This document shows positions 46,466 through 56,404 of a DNA stretch of 64,000 nt, piece after piece. This stretch comes from Tissierellales bacterium (GTDB lineage Bacteria; Bacillota; Clostridia; Tissierellales; Sedimentibacteraceae), in contig JAHDQO010000016.1 in the NCBI GenBank assembly GCA_018433765.1, positions 1 through 64,000 of the forward strand, given 5' to 3'. Within the stretch, counting starts at the first letter, position 1; each line of letters opens with the position of its first letter. The notes beneath the pieces are model-generated. The model did no database searches. It had not been told where the DNA came from and saw only the letters and a program-made list of their open reading frames with translations. The position numbers and the translations under genes are program-made.

Positions 46466-48730
46466 CTACATAATATCAAAGCTTGCTTTATTCTTTTCTG
46501 GATATTCAGCTCCAGTTTCATAATCATACTCTAAATTTAATACATCATAATATAATCCATGCTCTATATTTTTTTCAGCTATGCATAGTTCTATATCATC
46601 TCTATAGTAACATTCTAATGATATTGTATTTTCATATGATTTATTATCATTATCATAATCATCAACTAATAGAAAATCCATTTTAGGAATTTCTATATCT
46701 CTAAGTGAATAAATATCATCAGACTGACTAATCCCCCAAAGAATTTCTAAATTGTTATTAAATATTTCGTATCCTTCTTTAAATTTACTTTCTAATTCAT
46801 TTATTACCTTTTTTGTTTTAAAAATTTGATTATATACTTTATTCAGCCACTCTGTATATTCAGCTATATCATATAATCCATCTTTTAAAATATCATAAGT
46901 TACTTTTAAAATATTAGAATCATAAGGCTTATTTTTTTCATATCTATAAATATTAATTTTACCTATTTTATCTTTACTTTTTTTCCTATTAACTCTTCCA
47001 AATCTTTGTATCAATGCATCTATAGGGGCATTGTCTGTATACATAATATCAAAATCAATATCTAATGATATCTCTATTACTTGTGTAGCTACTAATATGA
47101 AATTATCTGTTTTCTCAAGCCGTTCATATATTTCATCTTCTTTTTTTACTCTATCGCACTTCTTAAATCTAGAATTATAGAGCATTATTTTAGTTTCATC
47201 CATATCTTTTGATTCCATGCTGTTTTTTATCTTATTAAATATTTCTACTGATTCTTTAACTGTATTTTTTACAACTATTACATTTTTCCCTTTTTCAAAG
47301 TCATTAACAATATCTTCAATACTATCTTCAATTACATAATCATATTTTTTTAAATAATTAGCTTTCTTTTCAAACAGCTTATCATCTTTAATTAATTTCC
47401 AATTTTCTATACCCAGTTGTTTTTTTATAACTTTAGGTATAGATGCACTCATAATACATAATGGTACATTAGTTTTTTCACTAATTTCAATGAACCTTTT
47501 GATAAATCCAAGCATTTTAAAATCAAACGAATGTATTTCATCTATTATAATGCATGAATTAATATAATTTAAATTAGTTATATTATATCTTCCAAGATTA
47601 AGAAAATATTTAAACAAACTGTCAATTGTTGAGACTGTAAAAGTCTTATTGAATGTAGCCATAAAAAGTAATTCACTTCTAATTTGATCTGGACTAAATC
47701 CATTTTCTATTTCATATATTTTAGATAAGTAATTTTTTGAAGCACCATGTATTAAGCCTGTCTTTGAGTTAAATATTTTCTTTACTCGCTCATACATTTT
47801 GTTAGAAGTAGTCTGGGTTGGTAAAGTATATATAATTTTAGTATTTTCGTCTCTTAAATTGTTTATAGACCAAGAATAAGCACCTTCTGTTTTTCCTTCA
47901 CCAGTAGGTATTTCAACAAGTACATTTCCCTTAATGTTAGACAAATCATCTTGAAAATTCTTTGGTATAAATTTATCTAAATCTAATGCTTTCTCTAATT
48001 TGTTTAGTAAATAATTTTTATCTAAAACCTTATCAAAAGTATTATATGTAAAAGTTCTGCTGAACTTTGCTGATGCTATCCAATCTGCAAGATTCAAAAT
48101 ACCTGACACATAGCTGTACAATATTCTTATCTTTTCTAAGTCTTTTCTTCTTATATCTTTCACTGCATCAAAATCATAACTAATATTCTCAGCTAATTCG
48201 TTTATTTTACTAATTCTAAAATTAAAATTATAATCACATTCTTTGTCAAAAAAATTTTTATATTCTTTTTTGTAATTATTAAAGAAACTTTCTGCTTCAC
48301 TTTCAAAATAATCATATATATATTTATTACTGTTAGCTGCAATTTCTTTGAAACTGCTGTCCTTGTTAAATATACTGTGATGTGTTAATACTGCTAAAGA
48401 TAGTAAATTTATATATACGTCATCATCTTCATCAACTACATACTTAAATTCATCAATACTAGATAGTAATGCAGAAGAATAAAGTGAATGATAACTTTTA
48501 GAATTATTTTTTATAGTATTTTGAAATTGCTCTGTTACCTTTCCTATATCATGAAAATATCCCGCAAAAAAAATCAAATCATAAATTTTGTTTTGATTAT
48601 ATCCAGACAATTGAGATACAAGTTGAATATCTTTCTTTTTTAACAGTTTTTTTATCTCATACAGTACACCTTCTGTGTGCTGTATGAGATTTTGAGTTTT
48701 ATTATTATTCTTTTTAGCAATAATATTCAC
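46466..48730 (-). CDS. cas3: Cas3 helicase-nuclease, fused HD and DEAD domains
   Basis: 754 residues. The HD nuclease domain (1-220) has QHTEG (His18), GYFHDIGK (His60, Asp61) and VLTHHSIF. The helicase part has Walker A VEIPTGEGKTEGAY near 270, DEAD-box variant IIDEIHSFD, motif III MSASIP and motif VI QRFGRVNRKK. It is recruited by Cascade to nick and degrade target DNA. Translation starts at GTG, sharing one base with the cas5 stop codon, so the two are coupled. Confidence 0.96.
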   Translation of the reverse strand: MNIIAKKNNNKTQNLIQHTEGVLYEIKKLLKKKDIQLVSQLSGYNQNKIYDLIFFAGYFHDIGKVTEQFQNTIKNNSKSYHSLYSSALLSSIDEFKYVVDEDDDVYINLLSLAVLTHHSIFNKDSSFKEIAANSNKYIYDYFESEAESFFNNYKKEYKNFFDKECDYNFNFRISKINELAENISYDFDAVKDIRRKDLEKIRILYSYVSGILNLADWIASAKFSRTFTYNTFDKVLDKNYLLNKLEKALDLDKFIPKNFQDDLSNIKGNVLVEIPTGEGKTEGAYSWSINNLRDENTKIIYTLPTQTTSNKMYERVKKIFNSKTGLIHGASKNYLSKIYEIENGFSPDQIRSELLFMATFNKTFTVSTIDSLFKYFLNLGRYNITNLNYINSCIIIDEIHSFDFKMLGFIKRFIEISEKTNVPLCIMSASIPKVIKKQLGIENWKLIKDDKLFEKKANYLKKYDYVIEDSIEDIVNDFEKGKNVIVVKNTVKESVEIFNKIKNSMESKDMDETKIMLYNSRFKKCDRVKKEDEIYERLEKTDNFILVATQVIEISLDIDFDIMYTDNAPIDALIQRFGRVNRKKSKDKIGKINIYRYEKNKPYDSNILKVTYDILKDGLYDIAEYTEWLNKVYNQIFKTKKVINELESKFKEGYEIFNNNLEILWGISQSDDIYSLRDIEIPKMDFLLVDDYDNDNKSYENTISLECYYRDDIELCIAEKNIEHGLYYDVLNLEYDYETGAEYPEKNKASFDIM

Positions 48731-49452
48731 TAATAAAACACCACCTGATTAACCCTATCTGTAAAAATGACTGCATCATCTATTTTAACAAAACAATTCA
48801 TATACTCTATTTGAGGAACTTTATCAGCTGCTTTCCTTACACCTCTGCTATCTTCATTTAATTCTACTTCATATTTTAAAGGTGCAACATTAGCCATAGG
48901 AAGTTCTACCTGTTTACTATAATCTTTTATATTTACTTCATATTTATAACCTTTGTCCATAAAAATAGAGTTAATAGTATTTTCTTCACTTTGTTTCATT
49001 TCTACTAAACTAACATCTTCTATTTTTACTATTTCATCATCTAGACCTAGCGATGGAAAGGTTTTCGGATTTTTCAACGAATCACAAATATCAATAAGTA
49101 AATCCTTCTCGTTTGAAGTAACATATATAGTATAGTTAGCTTTAAATAATTTATCTCTTCTTACAATACTTCTACCAAACATCCCACTTTTATTTTCTAG
49201 TGACTTATACGCCCATAAATCTTTTACTTTTCCTTCTATATCGTTAATCACTACAGATACTTTCAGTTTTTCTGACTGCAAAAGTTCATAATAATATTTT
49301 TCGGATTTGTTCATTATATTTACCAGCATACCAACAATAACTGTTTTAGGTGGTGCTAAAAATGTTTTATGGTATGTTCTAAAAAACGGCACTTTATATG
49401 AATTAATCAAACCTTCTACATTAAATCTAACTGCACTAATTGAATCATTCAT
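48730..49452 (-). CDS. cas5: Cas5 (type I-B Cascade subunit)
   Basis: 240 residues. The RAMP N-terminus ISAVRFNVEGLINSYKVPFFRTYHKTFLAPPKTVIVGMLVNIMN is a Cas5 signature, shown here by SYKVPFFRTYHKT and PPKTVIVGML. The C-terminus ends VNQVVFY. It caps the 5' handle of the crRNA in Cascade. 11 nt separate it from cas7. Confidence 0.93.
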   Translation of the reverse strand: MNDSISAVRFNVEGLINSYKVPFFRTYHKTFLAPPKTVIVGMLVNIMNKSEKYYYELLQSEKLKVSVVINDIEGKVKDLWAYKSLENKSGMFGRSIVRRDKLFKANYTIYVTSNEKDLLIDICDSLKNPKTFPSLGLDDEIVKIEDVSLVEMKQSEENTINSIFMDKGYKYEVNIKDYSKQVELPMANVAPLKYEVELNEDSRGVRKAADKVPQIEYMNCFVKIDDAVIFTDRVNQVVFY

Positions 49453-49463
49453 TGTTTATACAC

Positions 49464-50411
49464 CTACTTAATTTTTAAAGTGTCTAAAGCTTCTTTTATA
49501 GATAAAACTTTATAATTATTTTCTTTTAATGTATTAGTAACTTCCTCTTGATTATTAAAAATACCACTTGATATACCAAAGGTACAGCTTTCAATAATAT
49601 CCCTATTATCATTTAGTGCTTCTATTATAGGCTGTATGATTATATTATCTTCTTTATCAACTTTGAACATATTTAGTAAAAATGGATTACCTGTTTTCTG
49701 TTTGATTGCAGCTAAAAACTTAGGTGATATATCTTCCATGTTTCTTGATTTTTTAGCTCCTCCATTAAGTAGCCTCACAGCATCTATTAACCCGTTTATT
49801 CTTGCTTTTATTGAATCATCATCAAGCATTTGTATCTTATTATATGTATATTCATTTACATTACATCCAATACTTGTACTATCTATAAGTAAATTTCCTC
49901 TCATAAAATTTAAAGTATCAACTTCTATTTGTACAATATTTCCACTTTTTTTAGATTCATCTTCTACATACTGCTTTCTTGTGAGATAATCATATTCGCC
50001 TTTGTAAGGAAATAAAGAAACCATAGGTGTTACTTTAACTGGCGACCATCTTCTCCCGCCATTTGGAAGCATATAACCAAACAAATCAAGATCACAGAAC
50101 TTTTCATACATTAGTTTTAATCCATCTTCTTTAAAACCTTTAGCTTTACCACTTTTTTCTCTTTGGATTATTTGTTCATCAAATTCTAAAAAATTAGGAT
50201 TACCCTCTTTGTCTACAGCAGTGATTTTATACCCTAATTGCATCAAAGTTTCTTTAATATATCTTCTTATAGCTTGTCCTGAAATATATGCATATTCATT
50301 ACCTTGATTGTCTGTTATCTTCTTAATTGGAGTTATGTTTCCTCCTGTTCCTTCACTTCCATTAAGTGAAGCTATATTTACTTTAGTTATATATGGTATA
50401 TTATAAAACAT
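49464..50411 (-). CDS. cas7: Cas7 (Cst2/DevR type) Cascade backbone subunit
   Basis: 315 residues. The start MFYNIPYITKVNIASLNGSEG followed by YAYISGQAIRRYIKETL matches the DevR/Cst2 class of Cas7, with ISGQAIRRYI as the hallmark. GGAKKSRNMEDISPKFLAA later is also typical. Six copies line the crRNA and form the RNA-binding spine. GGGAGGTAAAATAAGA precedes the ATG. Confidence 0.94.
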   Translation of the reverse strand: MFYNIPYITKVNIASLNGSEGTGGNITPIKKITDNQGNEYAYISGQAIRRYIKETLMQLGYKITAVDKEGNPNFLEFDEQIIQREKSGKAKGFKEDGLKLMYEKFCDLDLFGYMLPNGGRRWSPVKVTPMVSLFPYKGEYDYLTRKQYVEDESKKSGNIVQIEVDTLNFMRGNLLIDSTSIGCNVNEYTYNKIQMLDDDSIKARINGLIDAVRLLNGGAKKSRNMEDISPKFLAAIKQKTGNPFLLNMFKVDKEDNIIIQPIIEALNDNRDIIESCTFGISSGIFNNQEEVTNTLKENNYKVLSIKEALDTLKIK

Positions 50412-50428
50412 TTCTTATTTTACCTCCC

Positions 50429-52147
50429 TTATTTAGCTTTCTTTGCATATGCAACTGCTCTAAATTTATTAACTGCATAAATAGCAGTATAATCCCTAAT
50501 TAACTCCCAGTTTTCAGTGTTTTTATCAAGCATAGACAATATTTCTGTTAAAACCTCATCAAACTCTTTCTTAAAGTTTGCTTTGTCATCATTTTTTAGA
50601 CATTCAAATTTTAAATCTTTAAAGAATGTTACTAACTGTTTATGATTTTTAACATTTCTTAATTTAAATAATAAATCTTTACTTTCAATATTTGCTGCAA
50701 AATATCCTATTTGATCACCTAATATTTTAGACTTGTCATGTAAACTCATAATAATATCCTCCTTTACTGTAAATTTTAAATATTCTTTTTCTATATAGAA
50801 TAAATATTCTCCAAAACCTAAAGTATCATTTTTAAGTATGTCAAAAGATGCTTCAAAGTAGTTCTTTCTAATTGGACTAAAATTCAATATATTATTAGAA
50901 AACTTTTTAATATTTAGATTTACAATATTATTACTAGCTCTTCCTTTAGATAATGAAATAACTGTAATAATATCAGAAAAGTATTTGAATAAGCTTATAT
51001 TTTTATATTTGTAATCTATAAGTATATTAAAAAATTTAAATAATTTATATGTTTTTGAATATTCATTAAGTGCTGATTTTAAATTACCATCTTGTGTATA
51101 TGAAACATAAGTTGTTTCTTGTATACTTTTAAACAATTTTTCTGTTTTCTTAACTTGTCTATTAACAGTAGAATTTTTATATTTATCTTCAATATGATAT
51201 ATATAAGAAAACAAATACATAAAAAACTTAAGTTTAAATTCTTCCTCACTATTAGAAATATAAAAGTTATGATTGTTTATGCCATCAGATATAAGCTGAT
51301 TATACATATCTATGTTTGTTTGAGTAGTAACTATTTTACCGCTTTTCTTATCTTTGTATTTGATTTTATCTTCTATGAATTTTAGATTATTTTTGATTTT
51401 AAGTAATGATTTTAAACTTTGAGAATTAATGTATAAATAGTAATTAGCATTGTAATATCTTTTTATTTTAACTCCAAACCAATAAATTAAAGCATCCCAT
51501 TTATTAATTTTCTCATCTGTACTCTTTACAAAATCTCTAAAGCAAAAACCACCATCTTCAAATTGATGTATTTTAGAATTAATGTCTAAAAAATCATTAG
51601 GTAAAGAATAATCTATAAAACTTTTAACTGCTTCAGAAATAGTAAAATACAGGATTAATGAACATTTATCATTAGTTTTATATTTATTATCTTTAACGAA
51701 ATTTTTTCTATAATCATTTATAGTTTTCTCTTTTAATTCATTCTCTTTAGCAAATTTGATAAATTGATCATCTAGTTCTTGCACACTTTTTCCTATTTGT
51801 TCAGCAGAACAGCTTTTATATAAATTTTTGACATCATTTCCTGATGTTTTTCCTACAACATCAAATTTCTTATCAATAATAAATTGCTTATTTTCATTAT
51901 CCCAATAAATTCTTTCATTATTAGTCTGATGTACTATTTTATATTCTTCTAAAAACTTACCGTAAATCTTATCAAATAATGCTTTTTCATCGTTTTCAGA
52001 AAGTATAATTTTTAAGTAATTATCTGCTAGCTGTATATCTTTAATTTCATTAAATTCATAGTTATCAATAAACATTTTCAAATTTGCTATTCCGTTATTG
52101 TAGAAAAAATCTTTTTTATAAAATATTTTTTCTATATCTTTTTCCAT
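50429..52147 (-). CDS. cas8b: Cas8 large subunit, type I-B (Cst1/Cas8b1-like)
   Basis: 572 residues in the Cascade large-subunit position between cas6 and cas7. Such proteins recognise the PAM and recruit Cas3. FFYNNGIANLKMFI at the start and LSKGRASNNIVNLN, IRDYTAIYAVNKFRAVAYAKK at the end resemble Cst1/Cas8b1. The CXXC-CXXC zinc motif that named the Cst1 family is absent; single Cys occur near 115 and 193. Assignment rests mostly on gene order and size. GAGGAGGTGAAATA precedes the ATG. Confidence 0.85.
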   Translation of the reverse strand: MEKDIEKIFYKKDFFYNNGIANLKMFIDNYEFNEIKDIQLADNYLKIILSENDEKALFDKIYGKFLEEYKIVHQTNNERIYWDNENKQFIIDKKFDVVGKTSGNDVKNLYKSCSAEQIGKSVQELDDQFIKFAKENELKEKTINDYRKNFVKDNKYKTNDKCSLILYFTISEAVKSFIDYSLPNDFLDINSKIHQFEDGGFCFRDFVKSTDEKINKWDALIYWFGVKIKRYYNANYYLYINSQSLKSLLKIKNNLKFIEDKIKYKDKKSGKIVTTQTNIDMYNQLISDGINNHNFYISNSEEEFKLKFFMYLFSYIYHIEDKYKNSTVNRQVKKTEKLFKSIQETTYVSYTQDGNLKSALNEYSKTYKLFKFFNILIDYKYKNISLFKYFSDIITVISLSKGRASNNIVNLNIKKFSNNILNFSPIRKNYFEASFDILKNDTLGFGEYLFYIEKEYLKFTVKEDIIMSLHDKSKILGDQIGYFAANIESKDLLFKLRNVKNHKQLVTFFKDLKFECLKNDDKANFKKEFDEVLTEILSMLDKNTENWELIRDYTAIYAVNKFRAVAYAKKAK

Positions 52148-52151
52148 TATT

Positions 52152-52844
52152 TCACCTCCTCTCGCAAAATCCTGCTCCTAAACTTGAGTTTTTTTCTCCT
52201 AGCCCTGCTGCTAAAGCTGTAAATGCTAGTTTTTGAGATATTTCATCTTCATTAATTATTAGTTCAAATTTATTGCCAAGCAAAGAAATATCTTTATACT
52301 TATAAGCTAATGGTTTTCTATTTATCATTTTTAATGTATCAATAAAATAATTATCTATAACTAGTTCTTCATTAAAGTATTCTTTATATTTTTTTTCTAA
52401 ATTTGCTTGTAGTCTTGTTATTGCATCCATAATGTTATCTTCTTTTTTCCAAGGTCTATCTTCGATAGTTATTATAGTTGGAGTTAATGTAAATAATTTA
52501 TTTATATGCTTATATTTGTTCTCTATAATTTCTGCTGTCCATACTCTAAAATCGCCATACTTATTTTTATATAACACTTTTTTCAATTTATATATAAACT
52601 GCTTGTCCCAACTTCTTAATCTAAAAATATACAACCTATTTTTCTTATAATATTTATCTAATTCAATTGGAAAAAACCCAGAAAAGCAGTAATATTTATA
52701 TTCTCTATATTTACTGTGTAATTTTCCTAATTTATCATCAAAATAAAGAGTTCTATTTATATATTTTCCTATTGACTCATTTACATCTGTAAAATATAAA
52801 TCTTTTTTCATTTGACATGTAACGATCATTTCATAATATTCCAT
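52152..52844 (-). CDS. cas6: Cas6 crRNA-processing endoribonuclease
   Basis: 230 residues. The glycine-rich C-terminal loop ALAAGLGEKNSSLGAGFC is the Cas6 signature. It cleaves the repeat 8 nt from its 3' end, leaving the AUUGAAAU handle. First gene of the I-B operon. The III-B operon in the window lacks a cas6, so this enzyme probably serves both systems. GGAGGAATACTAA precedes the ATG. Confidence 0.94.
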   Translation of the reverse strand: MEYYEMIVTCQMKKDLYFTDVNESIGKYINRTLYFDDKLGKLHSKYREYKYYCFSGFFPIELDKYYKKNRLYIFRLRSWDKQFIYKLKKVLYKNKYGDFRVWTAEIIENKYKHINKLFTLTPTIITIEDRPWKKEDNIMDAITRLQANLEKKYKEYFNEELVIDNYFIDTLKMINRKPLAYKYKDISLLGNKFELIINEDEISQKLAFTALAAGLGEKNSSLGAGFCERR

Positions 52845-52875
52845 TTAGTATTCCTCCTGTAAGTATATTTGCATA

Positions 52876-52918
52876 AAAATAGCCAGCATTTTTGGGATGT
52901 TTAAAAAATGCTGGTTCT
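52876..52918 (-). terminator. Terminator-like hairpin between array 2 and cas6
   Basis: Minus strand: CCAGCATTTTT (52904-52914 complement), a 10-nt loop, AAAAATGCTGG (52883-52893 complement), then CTATTTTTATG. It would end transcripts of array 2. It also lies downstream of the cas promoter at 52960-52988 and 35 nt before cas6, so it could attenuate the operon. Confidence 0.8.
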
Positions 52919-52959
52919 TAAGTTACAATGTCTATCCCTAACTAAAAATTCTCACTAAT

Positions 52960-52988
52960 ATGATACTCCAAATTTTGGAATTTTTCAA
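52960..52988 (-). promoter_or_regulatory. Promoter of the type I-B cas operon
   Basis: Minus strand: -35 TTGAAA (52983-52988), 17 nt, -10 TATCAT (52960-52965). The same boxes and spacing occur in the leader of array 2. A near-palindrome TCCAAAATTTGGA fills the spacer between them and may be an operator. Confidence 0.7.
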
Positions 52989-53024
52989 CAAAATTTTATT
53001 ATTTTTGATTAGTTATGATAGATT

Positions 53025-54766
53025 ATTACAAATATATATTTTTTATGGTTCAACTGAAACATAAGAAACAGTTAGCAACAAGAATATAGTATTTCAATAC
53101 ATTTATGTTAAGGTTCAACAAGAAATGCAAACATCTAGAAAAAATTGTGATGAGTGATTTCAATACATCTAATGTTAAGGTTCAACCAAAATTTGAAAAA
53201 GTTGATATTTATGTGGCAGAAGTATTTCAATACATCTTATGTTAAGGTTCAACATAGCCCTAGCTACAGGCTCAAAAGAATTAAATGAATTTCAATACAT
53301 CTAATGTTAAGGTTCAACACCTAAAACTATTGTTGAAGAGATAATAAAGAAAAATTTCAATACATCTTATGTTAAGGTTCAACAAGATAATATGTAAAAT
53401 TAGTCTAATAAATAGAGGATTTCAATACATCTTATGTTAAGGTTCAACGACTAGAGAAAATAACGTAAGTACATTTATAGATAGATTTCAATACATCTTA
53501 TGTTAAGGTTCAACTATGGGTTAAAAAATTATTTATGGCTTAAAGCAGCTTATTTCAATACATCTTATGTTAAGGTTCAACACCATACAGGCTTCCAATC
53601 TTGCCATACTTCTTCCATTTCAATACATCTTATGTTAAGGTTCAACCAGGTAAAAAAAATCCTTTGATTGACACAGGACGAAATTTCAATACATCTTATG
53701 TTAAGGTTCAACCAAGAATTATTAACATGGCAAAATGATAATTTCAAATTTCAATACATCTTATGTTAAGGTTCAACAACGTTCTTTGGAGGGGATATAC
53801 CTATTGTACATGTATTTCAATACATCTTATGTTAAGGTTCAACTTATGGTAGTAAATACAAGAGAACAAACAGAAGGTTAATTTCAATACATCTTATGTT
53901 AAGGTTCAACCGGTGTCGTTTGCTACGGCAATATAGTCATAAAGCAATTTCAATACATCTTATGTTAAGGTTCAACAACGGTCATTGTTGCACCGCCTGT
54001 TGTATAATGAAAATTTCAATACATCTTATGTTAAGGTTCAACTAAAATAGGGAATAAATCAATACCTATTTTTACAAAATTTCAATACATCTTATGTTAA
54101 GGTTCAACCCTACAGCATCACAACTCCGGACTGTACTATTTCCATTTCAATACATCTTATGTTAAGGTTCAACCTTTTAAATGTTTTTGGTATACCTGCT
54201 ACAATACCAATTTCAATACATCTTATGTTAAGGTTCAACTAACCCATTAAAAGGTTGAATTTGTTCCCCATCCTGATTTCAATACATCTTATGTTAAGGT
54301 TCAACGTACGTTACGTGTTTTAGCAGTGTTGCCATCTACGTATTTCAATACATCTTATGTTAAGGTTCAACACACAATTAGAATTTTTTAATTTAACTCT
54401 ATAACCATTTCAATACATCTTATGTTAAGGTTCAACGAGATGATTCAACAGTTATAGGATATAAAATAAATAAATTTCAATACATCTTATGTTAAGGTTC
54501 AACACATCAGCCTGTGCATCTGGTATTACGCCTAAACTAATTTCAATACATCTTATGTTAAGGTTCAACATCTTTAAATATTTTTTTACGTTTATAACTT
54601 TTATTATTTCAATACATCTTATGTTAAGGTTCAACAATTTTGGTATCCCAATAAAACATAAATTCTACTAATTTCAATACATCTTATGTTAAGGTTCAAC
54701 AAAACCAAAAGTCTTACACTCTTCAGCTGTAAGCCAATTTCAATACATCTTATGTTAAGGTTCAAC
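53025..54766 (-). CRISPR. CRISPR array 2: 26 repeats plus one decayed, 26 spacers
   Basis: Repeats begin at 53091 (29 nt), 53157, 53224, 53289 and then about every 66 nt to 54737; the decayed terminal copy ends at 53054. Spacers are 35-37 nt. Minus-strand repeat: start GTTGAACCTTAAC, core ACAT-AAG-ATGT, end ATTGAAAT. The copies at 53157 and 53289 carry the array 1 loop (TAG), and 53091 lacks one base. Old-end decay and the leader at 54767 place transcription on the minus strand. Several spacers translate into phage-like peptides (see findings). Confidence 0.99.
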
Positions 54767-54959
54767 CACAGAAAAATGAACATTTCTTATGTTATATGAT
54801 ACTAAAAAAGCATTGAATTTTCAAGACTATTTTAATTTTTTTCCAATGAATAGTTCAATTTTCTTTTAATATCATAATCAAACTATTATACATATTGTAA
54901 TTTCAATGCTTTTAAAAAATTAATTTAAGTATATAGTTGGAAAAATTGTATCTTTGTAG
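54767..54959 (-). promoter_or_regulatory. Leader and promoter of CRISPR array 2
   Basis: 193 nt between cmr6 and the first repeat. Minus strand: -35 TTGAAA (54819-54824), 17 nt, -10 TATCAT (54796-54801). It aligns along nearly its full length with the array 1 leader. The first bases after the repeat (plus strand cacagaaaaatgaacatt) are the same in both. Confidence 0.87.
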
Positions 54960-55898
54960 TTAACTATTATAGTTTTGATTAAATTTCTTTTGCAGTTTAA
55001 TTAAATCATCCATTTTTACAGTTTTTTTCTTATCATGCTTTTTTTCTTTTTCTACTGCACTACCTTGTTCTTTTGATTTTTTTTCAACTAATATACCATA
55101 TCCATTAGAAGTATTTGAACCTACTCCATTGATTTCAAATGCTTCTAAAATAAGTTCTTTAAATTTAACCTCGCTTATATCTTTATTATTTTTTAAAAAT
55201 TTTAAATCTGTATTTTTCCTATCATTAAATTTATTACTTTTTCTAATTATATTGATACTAAATATAGTATCTTTTAAATATTTTCCTTTTATAGGTATAA
55301 CTTTATTATAGTCGCTTAGTTTATTATCTTTTTCAAACTCATTGAAATGCTTAGCTCTTGTTATTTGATTCGTAATACAATGAAATTCATCTGGATATGC
55401 TTCTAAAAATATAAAGTTTCCTTTGTTTTCTTCATTTCCAAATATATATTTAAAAACATAATCTTTTAGTGCTCTTTCTTCATTTTCTTCAAAATATTCT
55501 TTAATTATATAATTTCTTATTACACCTTTTATTGCTTGCCCCGGTATAAAAGGAACATCATAGGTGTGATGAAATAATATAGTTGAATTTGAAATAGCAG
55601 AATCTCCTGAACTTATTAAAAATTTGTCTTTTGTTTCAACCACAAAGCTTAAATTTTTATAATTTTTAGATTTATAATGCTTAACTAATTCTTTTATACT
55701 ATAGCTATATTTAGCCATTTCTTTTTCTCTATTATTAGAATTTATTTCTATATTTTTATTATTAAGATAACAAAAGTATTTATTTAAAAATAAATCACAA
55801 TTTGATTTGTCTTTATCATATTGTATATCATATTTACTGTATTTTTTAAGTATTTCATCTAATTCGCATTTTTTATCTTTTTTATTACTTTGACTCAT
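54960..55898 (-). CDS. cmr6: Cmr6, type III-B effector subunit
   Basis: 312 residues, RAMP protein. FVVETKDKFLISSGDSAISNS, HTYDVPFIPGQAIKGVIRNYI and GVGSNTSNGYGIL match Cmr6: the IPGQAIKGVIR block and G-rich loop are diagnostic of RAMP subunits. An extra charged N-terminal tail (1-60) and a Lys-rich C-terminal tail (280-312) are present. Cmr6 caps the 3' end of the Cmr complex with Cmr1. Last gene of the III-B operon, 12 nt after cmr5. TAGGAGATTTTCAG precedes the ATG. Confidence 0.93.
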   Translation of the reverse strand: MSQSNKKDKKCELDEILKKYSKYDIQYDKDKSNCDLFLNKYFCYLNNKNIEINSNNREKEMAKYSYSIKELVKHYKSKNYKNLSFVVETKDKFLISSGDSAISNSTILFHHTYDVPFIPGQAIKGVIRNYIIKEYFEENEERALKDYVFKYIFGNEENKGNFIFLEAYPDEFHCITNQITRAKHFNEFEKDNKLSDYNKVIPIKGKYLKDTIFSINIIRKSNKFNDRKNTDLKFLKNNKDISEVKFKELILEAFEINGVGSNTSNGYGILVEKKSKEQGSAVEKEKKHDKKKTVKMDDLIKLQKKFNQNYNS

Positions 55899-55909
55899 CT
55901 GAAAATCTC

Positions 55910-56335
55910 CTATTTTTGACTTTCTTCTGTTTTATCTTTTTTATCATCTTCTATTAATCCATCAACAAACCTTTTCTGCCAAACAAAATAATTTATACTT
56001 TCTTTTGTTATTGATTTCAAATTTTTATTATTTAGATTATCAAATAAATCATTTACAAACTTAGGATTTTTAGTATCTTTAATTATTAACTTACCTTTTT
56101 TATCTAGCCAATTTATAAGCGATTCTAAAGCTTTAAAATGTTCATTATCTTGCTGTCCTTTTGATTTTGCTATTAAAAAAGCTAAAGTAGCTGGTAATCC
56201 ATTTCTAAGAATGTATGTAGGTAATTTTTTTATTAATGTTTTATATTTTGATTTATAGTTTTTACTAAGTATAGAAGTAACTCTTTTACATGCGTGTACT
56301 GATATTTCTAAGTTTACATTTTTTATACTACTCAT
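55910..56335 (-). CDS. cmr5: Cmr5, small helical subunit
   Basis: 141 residues, all-helical. ACKRVTSILSKNYKSKYKT, KLPTYILRNGLPATLAFLIAKSKG and ESLINWLDKKG are typical of Cmr5, with RNGLPATLAF as the clearest marker. Several copies form the minor filament of the Cmr complex. AAGGAGGAAAACA precedes the ATG. Unlike the other cmr genes it is separated from its upstream neighbour by 203 nt. Confidence 0.93.
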   Translation of the reverse strand: MSSIKNVNLEISVHACKRVTSILSKNYKSKYKTLIKKLPTYILRNGLPATLAFLIAKSKGQQDNEHFKALESLINWLDKKGKLIIKDTKNPKFVNDLFDNLNNKNLKSITKESINYFVWQKRFVDGLIEDDKKDKTEESQK

Positions 56336-56404
56336 TGTTTTCCTCCTTTGTTTTTCTTATGATACAAACAAATTTATTATATATAAGTTTTACATTGATT
56401 TATA

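Noticed and set aside
54452-54671. Open frames of about 60 codons on both strands inside array 2
   Set aside because: Their sequence is repeat and spacer read through (NLNIRCIEI or LMLRFN recurring); no ribosome site. They are CRISPR DNA, not genes.
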